This document shows, piece by piece, positions 20,509-31,280 of a stretch of 64,000 nucleotides of DNA (within the stretch, counting starts at the first letter, position 1; each line of letters starts with the position of its first letter). The DNA comes from Aradus depressus (lineage: Eukaryota > Arthropoda > Insecta > Hemiptera > Aradidae): positions 26,945,534 through 27,009,533 of the forward strand of contig OY759215.1 in the NCBI GenBank assembly GCA_963662175.1, read 5' to 3'. The position numbers and the translations under genes were made by a program. The notes under the pieces are model-generated. The model was not told the DNA's origin. It was given only the letters and a program-made list of their open reading frames with translations, and made no database searches.

Positions 20509-20771
20509 GATGTGGCCATTACAGGATTTTCTTATACCAACCACGCTTATAGATAACTCTCTCTCCCCCTTCCCCTTCTCAAAATCATTTTTTACTAACA
20601 TTACTGGGTAGTATATGAAAATCACTCTGAAAATTACGCTTTACAATGAATCAAAAAAATACCGCTGACGCCAACTCATTTCTTTCTTATACCCAGTAAT
20701 CTCAGGTGGGGGAGGGTGAGAGAGATTGTGAGCATGATTGATATAAGAAAGTCTTGTAATGGCCACCACAT
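20509..20771. mobile_element. Family F foldback MITE
   Basis: The termini are TGTGGCCATTACAGGATTTT and AAGTCTTGTAATGGCCACCACA. The arms pair over most of their length, with a unique centre (ACCGCTGACGCCAACTC) also present at 27107-27123. Confidence 0.8.
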
Positions 20772-21571
20772 ATTTTTTACATTTTTGATTAAAAATGATG
20801 AAATGTACTCGTAAAATATATTCCATGAGGCGTAAAATTTGTATTTACTTCAAAATCAAGAATTGCAACATGATTGAATTACAAAATATTGAATCTAGAG
20901 GGGTGGAGGTGATCCATGAAACTAATTACTAACTGTGAAAAAACTGTCTATATCTAGATTTTAAATTTCTTAAATGGACCCGACTTTGTTTTTTTACTGT
21001 ATGGCCGTAGAAAGACAGCTGAATAAGGAGAAATTGTGGGGAATAACTGGCTAGAAGCTCATGACATTCTTCGGCATTTTGTAAAAACTACTCCTATTCC
21101 TTAGTCGACCACATATCTACACTTGCAATTCTCATGAGTGTCAGACTAACGCAACTCTCTTTTTCAAACAGTTTTTACAAGTAATTATAAGAAAAATGTT
21201 GTTCCTTCATAGAACAGTTACTCAACTGAGTACTGGGAACTGGTAATTAATTGTACAAAGTACAATTTGACAAAAAATCCCTTACTTTTTCAAACTTTTT
21301 GAAAGATAAATATATTTAAAAATATAAATTAAATTTTAAATGTTTATATCGTAGAATTGTTCTCAATCGTTCTCATTGTTCAAAAAAAAAATAATAATAA
21401 AATAAAATAATCATATAAAAGACGTGTTTTTGAATATAATAACTTTAATTCATACTTTGCTTTCATTTTTTATTTTATTTCCAACATCTATCCCATAATT
21501 TATATCGTAATTACTTTTGTTTATTATTATTATTATTATCATTAATTTCATGAGTTAATTATCATTTCGTG
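20772..21571. other. No recognisable feature
   Basis: A+T-rich with ATT triplets near 21520. No gene or repeat identified. Confidence 0.35.
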
Positions 21572-21933
21572 TTACTTGTTATAGGTTAGGTTAGGTTTTA
21601 TGACTCATGCCCGGGCTTTAACTACGAGGTCATATCGCCTACTACCAGAGCGCTCTTTCGTCACTCTGGTGGACATGAGCCCGACTCTACTGTGGGAGTC
21701 CTAAATTTTGCCTACCCTAAGTTTTTATTCACTTAGGGCTGGGGTCTTTAACGAGTACCTGACATCGTATAGGCTCGGGACCACCGCTTAACGTCCCATC
21801 CGAAGGACGGCGTGCTTAAGTTTATTTTACCTCTCAGATAAAATAAACTAAGGACCTCGGTCGGGTTTCGAACCCACGATCTTGAGCTCAGAAGGCAAGC
21901 ACGCATACCACCGGCGCCCTCTTACTTGTTATA
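21572..21933. other. 12-bp target site duplication flanking SINE-1
   Basis: TTACTTGTTATA is present at 21572-21583 and 21922-21933, at the two ends of the SINE. Confidence 0.85.
21584..21921 (-). mobile_element. SINE-1, nearly full length, A box damaged
   Basis: All parts are present, with B box GGTTTCGAACCC and a CCTAA-type tail, but the A-box segment has lost about 8 bases (CATACCACCGGCGCCC). This copy retains its target duplication yet should be poorly transcribed by pol III. Confidence 0.9.
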
Positions 21934-21995
21934 TATAAATATTATAGATTATATATAAATTAAAAAAATATATGTAAAAATAACTTAAATTATAC

Positions 21996-22026
<31 letters not shown>

Positions 22027-22050
22027 GTTTGGGAATATTTTGCTTCTTGT

Positions 22051-22088
22051 GACCTGAGGAAGGGGCACGTAATCGTCCTAAAATATCT
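22051..22088 (+). ncRNA. Degraded hammerhead-like motif (P6 type)
   Basis: CTGAGGAAGG..ACGTAATCGTCC is followed by TAAAATAT where GAAATATT is expected. G12 is lost, so activity is not expected. It is related to the arms at 27371-27412 and 38103-38144. Confidence 0.3.
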
Positions 22089-22100
22089 CCCTGAAAGAAG

Positions 22101-23310
22101 ATTTATTTTAAAGAAATATAAATTTTAAAATTTATAAATAAAAAATAATATCTATTATATTTATTAAAATTAAGAATTTTATATTCACTTCTCTTCTATT
22201 ATTAATTATTTTTTCTTGATTGTTTACTAATTAACAAAGACGGTTGGCTGAGAAATGGAGGCGGTACTATTTTGAACGGCACATCTCCATGGATTTAGAA
22301 CAAGTTCTATAGCTAAAATGTGATGCTTACAATTGTATGACGCATCCAATTACCATGTTAGGGTTTAACGAAAATAAATATTAATTATTATTATTATTAT
22401 TTCAATAAGCAACAGATGCCAACCGTGAGATGTGGGAAAGTTTCATGCATAAAAATGAAGAAATTTTATGACAGGTTTTTTCACCGTTTATCTCAGATAG
22501 ATAGATATGTAAAGATGTTTATTTTAAATTTTAATATTTAATAACTAAATAAAAATAAAAATATAAAATGAACAGAAAATGAAAAGACTACCACATCACT
22601 AGACAATGGTCATTTGACCGTCTGTCTGGTTGGATCATAATCTCTCCCAGCTACTGTTAGTGTGGTTCATATTTGTGTTTTTTTTTTAATTAAAAAAATA
22701 AATAAATGTATAATAATAAATAAACAAACAAATTCTTAAGAATAAAATAAATAAAAAAATATAGGTATATAAATAATATTTAAAAAATAAAGTAATTATA
22801 ATAAAATAAATAAATAAGACAAATTGTCATCTAATGAAGTATAAATAAACAAAATATAAGACATTTATTGTAATTAAGAAATTTCTTTTTTAAGAATTTA
22901 TCATAGGAACCCCTTTCCCGAAAATGATTTGTCATATGTGTATGTCTAATATGGATTTCCTTCGCCATAAGTGATGAGAGGAGAAACGTAAGTCATCTCT
23001 GAGAAAATGAATAGAACATAACCAAATTTGAACTATAAAATAGGTATTCATTTTTGGCACAAGGTGAACTTCTTGTGTAGTTGGTGGATAAGTACAGGTT
23101 CTTTTTATCATTTTTGAGGTTCTATAGATCTAAGATTTTAATAAGAAACCCTTATAACGCTTATTACGTCTGTCTGTTTCTGATATTGCTGAAGAGGAAA
23201 TATCAATGGGAGTCTTCTTCATCTTACTTTCTGCAGCAAAGTGACTTGCATATACTGCAACTTGCGTAAATGCTACTTATGCAATCTAAACTGTAAGTCT
23301 ACTTTGATAT
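22101..23310. other. A+T-rich low complexity, nothing recognised
   Basis: Long AAATA-type stretches (22690-22860). No credible gene; short open frames near 23081-23269 show no known motif. Confidence 0.4.
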
Positions 23311-23560
23311 ATGGCGTTCAGTGAATTTCAAAATGAAACCATCCAAACAGTTATACAAGATCCATACAAACATCAAGGCCAAAGCATACAATTCTTACTC
23401 GAGGACATACAACTTTACAAAAAAATTCACAACTCATCCAAAGACATAAGGGAAAGCAATGTCGGAAATCCTCCTCGGCGACTGAAATGTCGGCCGCGAG
23501 ACCTCCTGTTTGGTGCTGTCCAACCTCTTCATCAAGTTCTTGTTGTGCATATTATAGTGA
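23311..23560 (+). pseudogene. LINE-J-like ORF2 C-terminal remnant
   Basis: The frame gives IHNSSKDIRESNV and then NPPRRLKCRPRDLL, the jockey-like ORF2 end. Upstream residues do not align convincingly, so only the terminal portion is supported. Confidence 0.55.
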
Positions 23561-23574
23561 AAAAAACTTCTAAT

Positions 23575-23734
23575 AAATTATGGGGAAAAAAAATCGTCGA
23601 TGAATCAACGGATATGTACTTCCCCAGCACGAATTATTCCATTACGTTTTTGCTCTCCCTCCAAGGCTGATCGACCGTTTGTGCTAAAAATCAATAGTTG
23701 AGTTACATTGAGATTTCTAAATCTTCGTAGAAAA
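23575..23734 (-). repeat. Family A repeat, antisense 3' end
   Basis: It starts at ATGAATCAACGG and TGTACTTCCCCAGCACGAAT. The copy runs into the inverted repeat at 23735. Confidence 0.75.
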
Positions 23735-23967
23735 ATGTGTACGCTACAATCATTACCTCAGCTGTTATTAGGGTATTTGAGTCGAGTCCCAACTAACACA
23801 AAGACTGTAGTTACTGCTGTCGTAATGAATGTATCGTAAGAAAATTTCATATACATATGAAATTTTCTTACGATACATTCATTACGATAGCAGTTACTAG
23901 AGTTTTTGTGTTAGTTGGGGCTCGACTCAAATAACAGCTGAGGTAATGAGTGCATCGTACAAAATTA
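23735..23967. repeat. Long inverted repeat made of two family A segments
   Basis: The arms (23735-23851 and 23856-23967) are mirror copies. The inner 31 bases on each side are a perfect palindrome around a 4-base spacer TACA (23852-23855). Outer parts have drifted and differ by small indels. Confidence 0.85.
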
Positions 23968-24155
23968 TATACATATTTAAAGCCTCATAAGGACAACACT
24001 CATTAATTTTTTTAAGGCCAAAAGTTAGGGGGTACAGGGCAATGTTTAGTAGGATTAAGAAGCCCTTAGGTTAGTCAACTATTGATTATTAGCCCAAATG
24101 TTAATTAATTAATTAGTTTTGGGAAAGTACGGCTGACGACTTTTTAAATTGTGAG
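23968..24155 (+). repeat. Family A repeat, sense 3' part
   Basis: It contains CCTCATAAGGACAACACTC, AAGAAGCCCTTAGG and TTTTGGGAAAGTAC. Confidence 0.65.
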
Positions 24156-24242
24156 ATCTGGGTGATAACACCTCGAATAGCAACAAAATTCAAATTAAAA
24201 ATAATAAACAAAGTAATCAAAAGTGATTAAAAAAACTAAACG

Positions 24243-24590
24243 CTAGGAGAGAGTGTGACTTACGATTCTCTGTGTCTTGTCGGGAGCGATGAGAGTGATG
24301 TCAAATCGGCGGAGGTTATCCCTGGACCCGAACTCATGCCGTATCCTGGTTCCTATGAGAGCGGGAAGGGCAGAGGTGACGAGGGACAATCGTCGGGACA
24401 GACGACGACCCAGTTTGGACCGACGAACACTCCTGGCACGGTCCATAGTTGTGGCATGACGGGCCTCGCGCACCACACTGACTGGGAGAGCGGCGAATCT
24501 GGGCAGGGTGGGGACCCGCCGCTTCGTCTGTTCTGGAGACAGAGCGGCCCTCACTACCGCACTTGTACACTTCGGTGGAGTCACCCATCA
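24243..24590. other. G+C-rich island with overlapping open frames, unrecognised
   Basis: This 350-bp block is sharply richer in G+C than its flanks and has open frames on both strands: plus 24255-24683, minus 24243-24584 and minus 24334-24615. The minus frame at 24243-24584 is Arg-rich. None shows a motif I can name. It could be a piece of an unidentified transposon or an exon-like host fragment. It ends at a TA run (24592-24603). Confidence 0.3.
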
Positions 24591-24603
24591 TATATATATA
24601 TAA

Positions 24604-25182
24604 ACAAAAAATCAATCCTTATCGATAGAAAATTTCCCGCTCTACAACTTTGGTTCCCTGTCATATTTGAAAAAAATTCATAGTTTTTGCTCAAAATCCC
24701 AAAATACAATGCACGCGTGTGTAATACAGAAACGTATTTTTTTAATTTTTGAGCCTAATAATGGCTACTTTAAACTCAGATTTCCAGCTCCAAATTTTCA
24801 GAGACTATTTATGTATGTTTGGAGAATATTTTACTACATTTTCATGAAAGTGTGTACACATTAGAAGCGGTCTAGATCGAGGTTAACAAGAGATTAACAA
24901 GATAAATCCAAGTGCGACATTTTGAGATAAAAATACATAGAATAACGAATCATTTGCCGCCAGTTACATGTCTATACCAGTTTTCAACGCTGAGAAAACG
25001 ATTGTTGAAGAATAGGCTATTTTTAGCTCTTTTTTAGGGGCCGCAGGAGGTCGGAAATGGATCTGTGGGCTAAAACTGTGGGAATCCTTTTTTTTTGGTA
25101 CATACTTTCAGGTTCTAAAATTTGGCGCTATTCCGAGAACCCGACTTTTTCGAAATTGTACAAAATTAATGGAATTACCCAT
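24604..25182. other. No recognisable feature
   Basis: A+T-rich. No recognised gene or repeat. Confidence 0.35.
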
Positions 25183-25912
25183 ATATGTGTGTGTGTGTGT
25201 GTGGCGGGCTGGTGTTTTACACCTAGGGACCTAAGCATCCATTGCTCTTATCCCTTCCCTGGAAGCGCTAGGCTCCCCTTATTTTGTTACCTGTATGTTT
25301 ATACTACCTAAACCAAGTCCTTCATGAAGTACTCAGTCTCACAGTTTCCCAAAGATGTGGAATCTCGTTCGCGCGTATCCCGAGCAAATGCCCAGGAAGT
25401 GTGCCGCCGTTTCGTCTTCTTCCCCAAATCTAGTAGGACTGACTGTCCCTGACTCCCACAGTGTGTAGGTGTCTATTGAACGGACCATGTCCTGTGAGAA
25501 CTCCAGTCAGTTTCCGAAGCTCGTTCCTTTTGAGGTTCAGGATCCCATCCTTCAACACGTTGGACTCTCCTCCAAGGAACATCTTCGACTGTCTGCATGT
25601 GGTCTTTTCTCTCCATATACGCTCCAAAAGATCCTTAGTTCACTCTTTAATCCGGGTTCGGTATGCCTCCCGAGATATTCCTATGACTGGCTCTGGCCCC
25701 ATAAAGAGCTTACTTGAACCTTTCTTGGCTAGTCGGTCTGCCTCTTCGTTTCCCTGAATCCTCGAGTGCCCGGGAACCCAGTAGAGTCCAACCTTCTTGC
25801 AGTTTCCTAGGGTATTTAGAGTCACAGATGAAAATTGACTTAAGTTGTGAGTTGAGCACTCAGAAGAGCTGTAAGTTCCGTAAATAGCCCAATTTACAAT
25901 ATTGTACACCAC
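25183..25912 (-). pseudogene. LINE-R ORF2 end with RNase H domain, disrupted
   Basis: Read on the minus strand from 25912: an RNase H segment with VGLYWVPGHSRIQGNEEADR and then GPEPVIGISREAYRTRIKE, a TGA stop, LLERIWREK, LRKLTGVLTGHGPFNRHLH and, after a frameshift near 25450, GEEDETAAHFLGICSGYART. The 3' end (GACCTAAGCATCC in plus) is shared with 36023-36238 and finishes in a (CA)n tail (25190-25202). The plus-strand open frames across it are shadows. RT and endonuclease are missing. Confidence 0.85.
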
Positions 25913-25928
25913 TTTTTAAAATTACGTT

Positions 25929-25972
25929 GCGGGAAGTCATCGGTGAATCTTCGGCGCAGCTCGAATTATTTG
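25929..25972 (-). repeat. Family A repeat, terminal fragment
   Basis: GTCATCGGTGAATCTTCGG and CAGCTCGAATTATTTG mark the antisense 3' end. Confidence 0.5.
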
Positions 25973-26297
25973 TAATAAAGTAAGTTTATGAGCAGTTCTC
26001 CGAAAGTTATTTAGAAAGCCTCACCGTCGTAGAACCCGACTCATTACCTCACAGCATACTGTGTCTAACTGTACTGCTTCTACATTTAATTATATTAAAA
26101 TAGATTTAACAGATAAAAAACTATTCTGATCCTCAAAGCAACAGTAATCATTTTGTTAAATACACAATAATTATTTCACAAAAATTACAATTTTTATTTT
26201 ATTTATTTACAGAGAAAATTATACATAGTTAATAATTACGACTGATAATGATAATGCCATTAATTATTGAAATTATTTATTAAAATTATAATTGACA
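25973..26297. other. No recognisable feature
   Basis: A+T-rich. Nothing recognised. Confidence 0.35.
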
Positions 26298-26702
26298 CGA
26301 CATTATATTCAAAGCCCTATAAGGGACGACATCTACAAATTTTCAGAGGAATCAGCCGAAAAGAAGGGGAGATGAGAGGGAGGGCTCAACTCAAAATCCC
26401 AAGAACTGCCGAAGTAATGAATAAATATATCAACATGAAATTTTATATTTAAATTCAAAACCCCATAAGGATGGCATCTATCAACTTTTCACCAAAATCG
26501 GTCGAAGGGAAGGGAGGGGGTAGAGAAGAGGGGCTCGACCTTAAATACCCTAATAACTGCCGGTGTAATGAATGTGTAGACTCGAGAATTCAGAAGCCAC
26601 CATGTAACTCAAATATTGATTTGGGTTTGGAGGGAGAGCAAACACGTAATTGATTATTTCTTGATGGGGAAGTACAACTAGTGATTTATCGACGAGTTTT
26701 AT
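26298..26702 (+). repeat. Family A repeat, sense, 5' truncated
   Basis: It contains two successive CAGC/ACC..AATCGG(CC/TCG) blocks and ends GGGGAAGTACAACTAGTG. Confidence 0.75.
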
Positions 26703-26975
26703 GCTGTGTGTCTTCGAATGTACATCAAGTCACTGCACTGCAGAGGTGTGTGGCGTTTTGATGCACAGCCAGGTACATCCCGAGCAAGTCACGATGCCAG
26801 GTTCGATTGTCGGCAGGGTATTTAGTGTTTGAATGAGAGGTTTGGCGTGAATGGCGAGTTTGACGTTGAAGTTTGTGTATCTCTCTGTTACAACTGTGGA
26901 AACGAATGACACATGTAAGTCATCGGTAGTTTTTGTGAAAAAATTTAAAATTGAGGAAACAAATAAAATATATTT
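26703..26975. other. No recognisable feature
   Basis: Mixed composition; a minus open frame (26730-27050) overlaps the family F copy and is not supported. Confidence 0.35.
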
Positions 26976-27237
26976 AATATTGCCATTATAGGACTTATAC
27001 CAACCACGCTTACAGATCACTCTCTCTCCCCTCCCCCTTCCCAATATCATTTCATGCTGGCATTACTAGGTATAAGAAAATCACTCTCATTACGCTGTAC
27101 AATGAATACCGCTGACGCCAACTCATTACTTTCATACATCCAGTAATCCCAGTATGAAATGACTTTGAGAAGGGGGAGCGGGAGAGAGTTTTCTATAAGC
27201 ACGGTTGGTATAAGAAAGTCCTCTAGTGATCACATCT
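26976..27237. mobile_element. Family F foldback MITE
   Basis: The arms read ATTGCCATTATAGGACTTAT and AAGAAAGTCCTCTAGTGATC with mirrored internal segments; the centre matches the 20509 copy. Confidence 0.8.
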
Positions 27238-27370
27238 CATATATTTTATAAATACTAGAAAATAAATTAGAACAAAATAATAATACTAAAAAATACAGCA
27301 AATACATTTTTTTAATTATAATTTAAATTATGATAAATATTTTTTATAATTCTTTCAGAAGTGTCTTTTT

Positions 27371-27412
27371 CACGACAATATTTCGGAAGAACCTAAAGTC
27401 ACTTCCTCAGGT
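27371..27412 (-). ncRNA. Hammerhead-like motif, P6 type, uncertain
   Basis: On the minus strand CTGAGGA and CGAAATATTGTC are separated by a region that can pair GGAAG with CTTCC. That pairing would overlap the conserved GGA, so the fold is not canonical. Confidence 0.3.
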
Positions 27413-27420
27413 CACAACGT

Positions 27421-27862
27421 ACAAAATATAGAAAAGAAAGAAAAACAACAAAGAAAAAGAAAAAAAAGGGGTAGGAGAAGAAGACATGGAGAATATAGCC
27501 GTACCTCAGGAGCAAGAAAGAAGAACTTCTACATCCTCAGATAGAGTTGGCAAAGAAGAAGATTAAGAACTCGAGGAAAGAGGAAGAAAGGTTGGCAGAC
27601 TTATATTAGTCCTAGAAGATGAAGACAACATAGACCACCAAGAGATACTCTGATTCGGACTATACTAATCATATGTAGTTAAAAAAAAATAAGAAAAGTA
27701 AGATGTAATGTAATTGAGATTGATTGGAGTTGTTCAATAATCGAATAATCGATAGTAAAAGGAGGATATAGTTAGGTTATCTTGGGGCATGAGATCGGAG
27801 TTGTGCAGTGTAAACAGCAAATAAATTTCTGTTAAAATCAGTTATCATTATTAAGTTACACT
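27421..27862 (+). other. Purine-rich segment, possible LTR-like end
   Basis: 27430-27620 is strongly purine-biased on the plus strand (GAAGAAGA-type words). It is followed by an A+T-rich stretch with AATAAA at 27822-27827 and a possible TTACA end near 27855. A second LTR or matching end was not found, so this remains a suggestion. Confidence 0.2.
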
Positions 27863-28127
27863 CTTACACTACAAATAATAATAATAATAATAATAGTAGC
27901 AACAAAAAAATAAATCAATGAAATTAAAATTAATTAGTATATGAGTAATGAAAAATAATGATATTACTCATGAAAATATTAAACATAAGTAGATTGGACA
28001 AAACTTATAAGAGAATATTTGTGGAGGAATTCTGCCGAAAAAATAAAAATGGAAGCTAAGTATGGCTGTGGCTAGCTGCTAAAGCGATTAACGAAGAAAA
28101 AAAATAAATAAAAGTAATATTTTTGTA
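27863..28127. other. A+T-rich, nothing recognised
   Basis: Includes an (AAT)n run at 27873-27894. Confidence 0.4.
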
Positions 28128-28490
28128 TACCAAAATATCACATAACCGGGGTTCCTATAACAGAAACGTTTAAATGATTTTATCGATCCTAAAGTCTTCA
28201 AGAAGTGGGGAAGGCCATTAAAAAATTGTCTACTTTTTTCAAAAAGAGAGGAGCAATGTTTAGTTATTCGAAAATCTTTCTTCCTGTTATCGTAATCATT
28301 ACTAGTATTGTTAAGAGGGAAAATATTGTTATTTTTTTAAATAATCACTAATGTTTCAAATATTGTTTATTATTCTTAGTGCCTTCTTTTGAAATTTAAA
28401 TGTAGCAATAATCGAGCTACAAGCACCCCAATGTATTAAACCATAATTGATTATAGAATGGAAATAAGCGTTATATATAGTAGTTAATGT
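28128..28490 (-). pseudogene. LINE-Q reverse transcriptase C-terminal region
   Basis: Minus-strand translation from 28487 gives YNAYFHSIINYGLIHWGACS and FQKKALRIINN, the thumb-region pattern (Y...S.I.YGI..WG....QKK.IR) of CR1/jockey-type LINEs. After stops and shifts it continues FFNGLPHFLKTLGSIKSFKR, the usual end of such ORF2 proteins. Several stops make it dead. Confidence 0.7.
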
Positions 28491-28727
28491 TTCCTTTGGC
28501 ACGATCTTTTTCAAATTTAAATCAATTAATCTATTTTTTCTTTCCCTATCATAAGATGATGGCTTACTTATGCTATTTTTCAGTTTTCATTGTCTCCTCT
28601 TTCTGTTTTGTAATTTTTAATATTCTTTTTCAGTTATATATTTTAAAAATATTTATTTATTTATTAAGTTGAAAGCCTTTGAGAGTGACGACATTTTGTT
28701 TTTGTTCTTTAGTTTTATTTTATTGAG

Positions 28728-29361
28728 ATGCTCACACCATGTTATTCATACTACAGCAACACTTCAACAAAATTGAAGTTTGGAGTAAATATTGGAAAAA
28801 TGAAATATAACGCAACAAAATATCAACATGTAACATTCGCCCTCCGCCGTGGTGACTTCCCCCAGTATCCATTTAAAACATTTGAGGTCATTAACTCAAA
28901 CCTCTTCCGTAAAATATGTAGAATTAACCTGGCTGACTTGGAACCCTCACTCGCACTAGACCGACGACTTAAGACGATTGTACAGTATTTTGAATGGGCA
29001 TTCTAAATTAACTATCCGACGAAAACTGAATTGTTACACCCATCTTCTCCGACCTCTCTACATAACCTATGGCTTAAACGTTTATACCAACGTTTCTACA
29101 CCAAAATTTACTTACACACCAATCTGGGAGTTCGCAAAATTTAAAATCTAAATATACCCCACAATCCTCCAAGAAGATTAATATAAGGAGAGTTTGGCAT
29201 AGAGATCTCCTGTTATGAAGTGATGTCATGAGGGTTCACCGCTGGGTGTTTTTCCTCACTCAAGCCTTTCATGTCATTTTTATCTTATGTATAGTATAGC
29301 CCAGCCGCTGGTTATGCATTTTTGTATAGTTGTGGCTTCAGATGAATAAATACAAAAAATA
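28728..29361 (+). pseudogene. LINE-J-like remnant with 3' UTR and tail
   Basis: A degraded ORF2 part ends in a recognisable NPPRRLI...WHRDLL near 29157-29215. The 3' UTR that follows (CACCGCTGGGTG, CTTTCATGTCATTTT) resembles 56822-56985 and ends in an AATAAATACAAAAAATAAA tail. The open frame 28728-29006 is only partly related to ORF2. Confidence 0.55.
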
Positions 29362-29640
29362 AATATTCTCAGCTTTAGCTTACTTCCGATATTATTATTA
29401 TTATTTTTTTTTTAGTATTGTTTATTTATTCTATGCTTATTAGTAATTATTCTGAGGGGATCTCCTCCTTAGAATAAAATTATTTTTTATTTTCAATCAT
29501 AATTTTTTTAATAAAGGAGTTTTTAAAAGGTTTTGATTTTGGCGGAAGGAGTAATCTTGTAGTGCAGAGTAGGCCCTGCTACGGATGCAGTTTAATGGAA
29601 GAGCTATAATATGAAAAAGTGCATCATGTTATTATGCACT
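29362..29640. other. No recognisable feature
   Basis: A+T-rich. Nothing recognised. Confidence 0.35.
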
Positions 29641-29648
29641 ATTTAGAC

Positions 29649-30232
29649 CCGCCTTTCCCAAAGTGGGCGATAACGCCCCCTTGTGGGCGCTGCAGGACTA
29701 AAGGGGGGCGGTAAGAGACCCAGAAAAAAAATGGTGGCGTTGTTGTGTAGAGGCTTAGGGGGCGATTTGTAATTTCATCTAGGTCCTTACATTAGGAGCC
29801 ATCTAGTGGCTTATTTCAGAACCTATCGATACGTGAATCGTGACGGGGAAAAATGTAGGTAATCATCCTTCACATTAGTTTTTATATTAGAATCTATTAT
29901 GTTTGTTTTATTTTGAATAAAAGATACTCTGTCTGAATACTATAAAGTTTCGTTTCAATAATCATTCTCATTGGCAGGTGTAGCCCGTAAGAGTTAACTT
30001 GAGACCTGAGCGCCGTTGTGTACTACCTACTGCGCTCAGGTCTCAAGTTAACTCTTGCGGGTTGTAGTAAAAGTCTCGTTTAGAATGAATGTTTAATCTC
30101 CGCTAATATAGCTCACAATAATTAATTTAATTTGAAGTTATAGTGGTTTTTAAGTAGGTGAAAAATGGGAGGCGCTAAAAAATAATTTATTCTCAAAGTG
30201 GGCAGTAGACAAAATAAGTTTGGGAACCTATG
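29649..30232. mobile_element. hAT-type MITE with internal palindrome
   Basis: The ends are CCGCCTTTCCCAAAGTGGG on the left and, in reverse complement, CATAGGTTCCCAAACTTATT on the right, both with the CCCAAA core common in insect hAT elements. Near the right end GGCGCTAAAAAATAATTTAT is followed by TCAAAGTGGGCAG. The 584-bp element has no transposase frame. A palindrome (29976-30068) lies in the middle. Confidence 0.8.
29976..30068. repeat. Inverted repeat inside the hAT MITE
   Basis: Arms of about 36 bp centre on GAGTTAACTTGAGACCTGAG and its mirror CTCAGGTCTCAAGTTAACTC, with an 18-base loop. Arms differ only at a few outer bases. Confidence 0.85.
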
Positions 30233-30534
30233 ATTTAGACGGTCCCAGTGCCAAGACGACTTTATCGAGAGAACTTCAATTATTCACTTTTTTTTATTAT
30301 CCACAGTTTATTCACAAAAGAATTGTCTCAAAATATACATAAATTTAAAATAAAACATTTTTTTAAGCATCAGGTAATTTTGTTAGCTGTGTGTTGCGTG
30401 AAAACAACAGCTGCCACCAAAAAAAAAAAAAAAAATTAATAAAAGTTAAATATTACTTACTACACAATAAAAAATATAAACAAAAATGTAGGTTTTTTAA
30501 AAATATTGTCTATTTCACAAAACATATCAAATAT

Positions 30535-30572
30535 ATGGGAGTATTTTCGGTATTGCTTCCATCTTCAGCCAC
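30535..30572 (-). ncRNA. Hammerhead-like ribozyme motif (P5, left arm)
   Basis: On the minus strand: stem I GTGG, CTGAAGA, one extra T, a short stem II (GG..CC with a weakened third pair), GAAA, then AATACT where the other arm has the palindrome AGTACT, C as the cleavage-site nucleotide, and stem I CCAT. The core is intact, stem II and III are weak. Confidence 0.4.
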
Positions 30573-30612
30573 GACTTAACAAATACCTACTATAAAAAGA
30601 AAGATAATTTGT

Positions 30613-30655
30613 TAAGTCGTTGTTGAAAAAGGGAGCAATTCCTAAAGTACTCACA
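30613..30655 (+). ncRNA. Degraded hammerhead-like motif (P5, right arm)
   Basis: Stem II GGGAGCAATTCC and AGTACTC survive but CTGAAGA has become TTGAAAA and GAAA has become TAAA. Confidence 0.3.
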
Positions 30656-30752
30656 TTTATTTTATATATTTTGTGAAATAGACAATATTTTTAAAAAACA
30701 TACGTTTTTATTTATATTTTTTATTTACTGTTTCACAATATCTCTGCAAAAA

Positions 30753-30893
30753 TGTTTTATTTTATTTATTTACATATTCATAACGACAACATTTGTCACT
30801 AGTGATCGTGATGATGTGCTGTGGCAAGTGTGTCGCTGTACTGCTGAGGTACGTGACCGAAGAGGAGTCCAGGCTAGTCCTGGAGCAGGCCCC
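30753..30893 (-). repeat. LINE-J 3' end, severely truncated copy
   Basis: About 130 bp match 31300-31430 almost base for base (ACTAGTGATCGTGATGATGT, GAGGAGTCCAGGCTAGTCC). It has the same (AAAT)n tail on the minus strand. Confidence 0.85.
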
Positions 30894-31280
30894 CCTGATA
30901 TATTATAAAAGTAAACTTTTGTTTTAACAGTTAATTCTTCCATTAAAAACTAGAACTGGATGTTTAGGTACTGAAATATGTTGAGTTAAGCAGGCAAAAA
31001 GGCACTAAAAATCCATTCAAATGTCTATCGATATCTTAGAATGGAGATACTAAAACATTCGCTCTAAAAGTGCAACAGACACTGTTCAAACGAAAAACTT
31101 AAATTTGAGTGAAATGTGGCATCAATATAAAAGTTTTAGCATGAATCTATGATCAACATTTGGCCAAAATCTAGAAAAACATTTACTATATGAATTTTAA
31201 GAAGATGAGTGATACGAAAACTTAAACGTTTAATTTCGAGTCCATACATAGCCTCGATAATATGTGTTTCAATACTTTCT
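30894..31280. other. No recognisable feature
   Basis: A+T-rich. Nothing recognised. Confidence 0.35.

Larger units (their letters stand above)
29641..30240. other. 8-bp target site duplication of a hAT MITE
   Basis: ATTTAGAC lies at 29641-29648 and 30233-30240. Confidence 0.9.
30455..30742. mobile_element. P5 foldback with hammerhead-like arms
   Basis: The left arm (ATTGTCTATTTCACAAAA, 30507 on) mirrors the right arm (TTTTGTGAAATAGACAAT near 30670-30687), and outer AATAT/TTTTTATATT blocks also pair. The centre is about 20 bases (ACCTACTATAAAAAGAAAG). Confidence 0.6.

Noticed and set aside
25461..25757. Plus-strand open frames of 80-100 codons
   Set aside because: They lie antisense to the LINE-R RNase H pseudogene, whose own frame has clear motifs.
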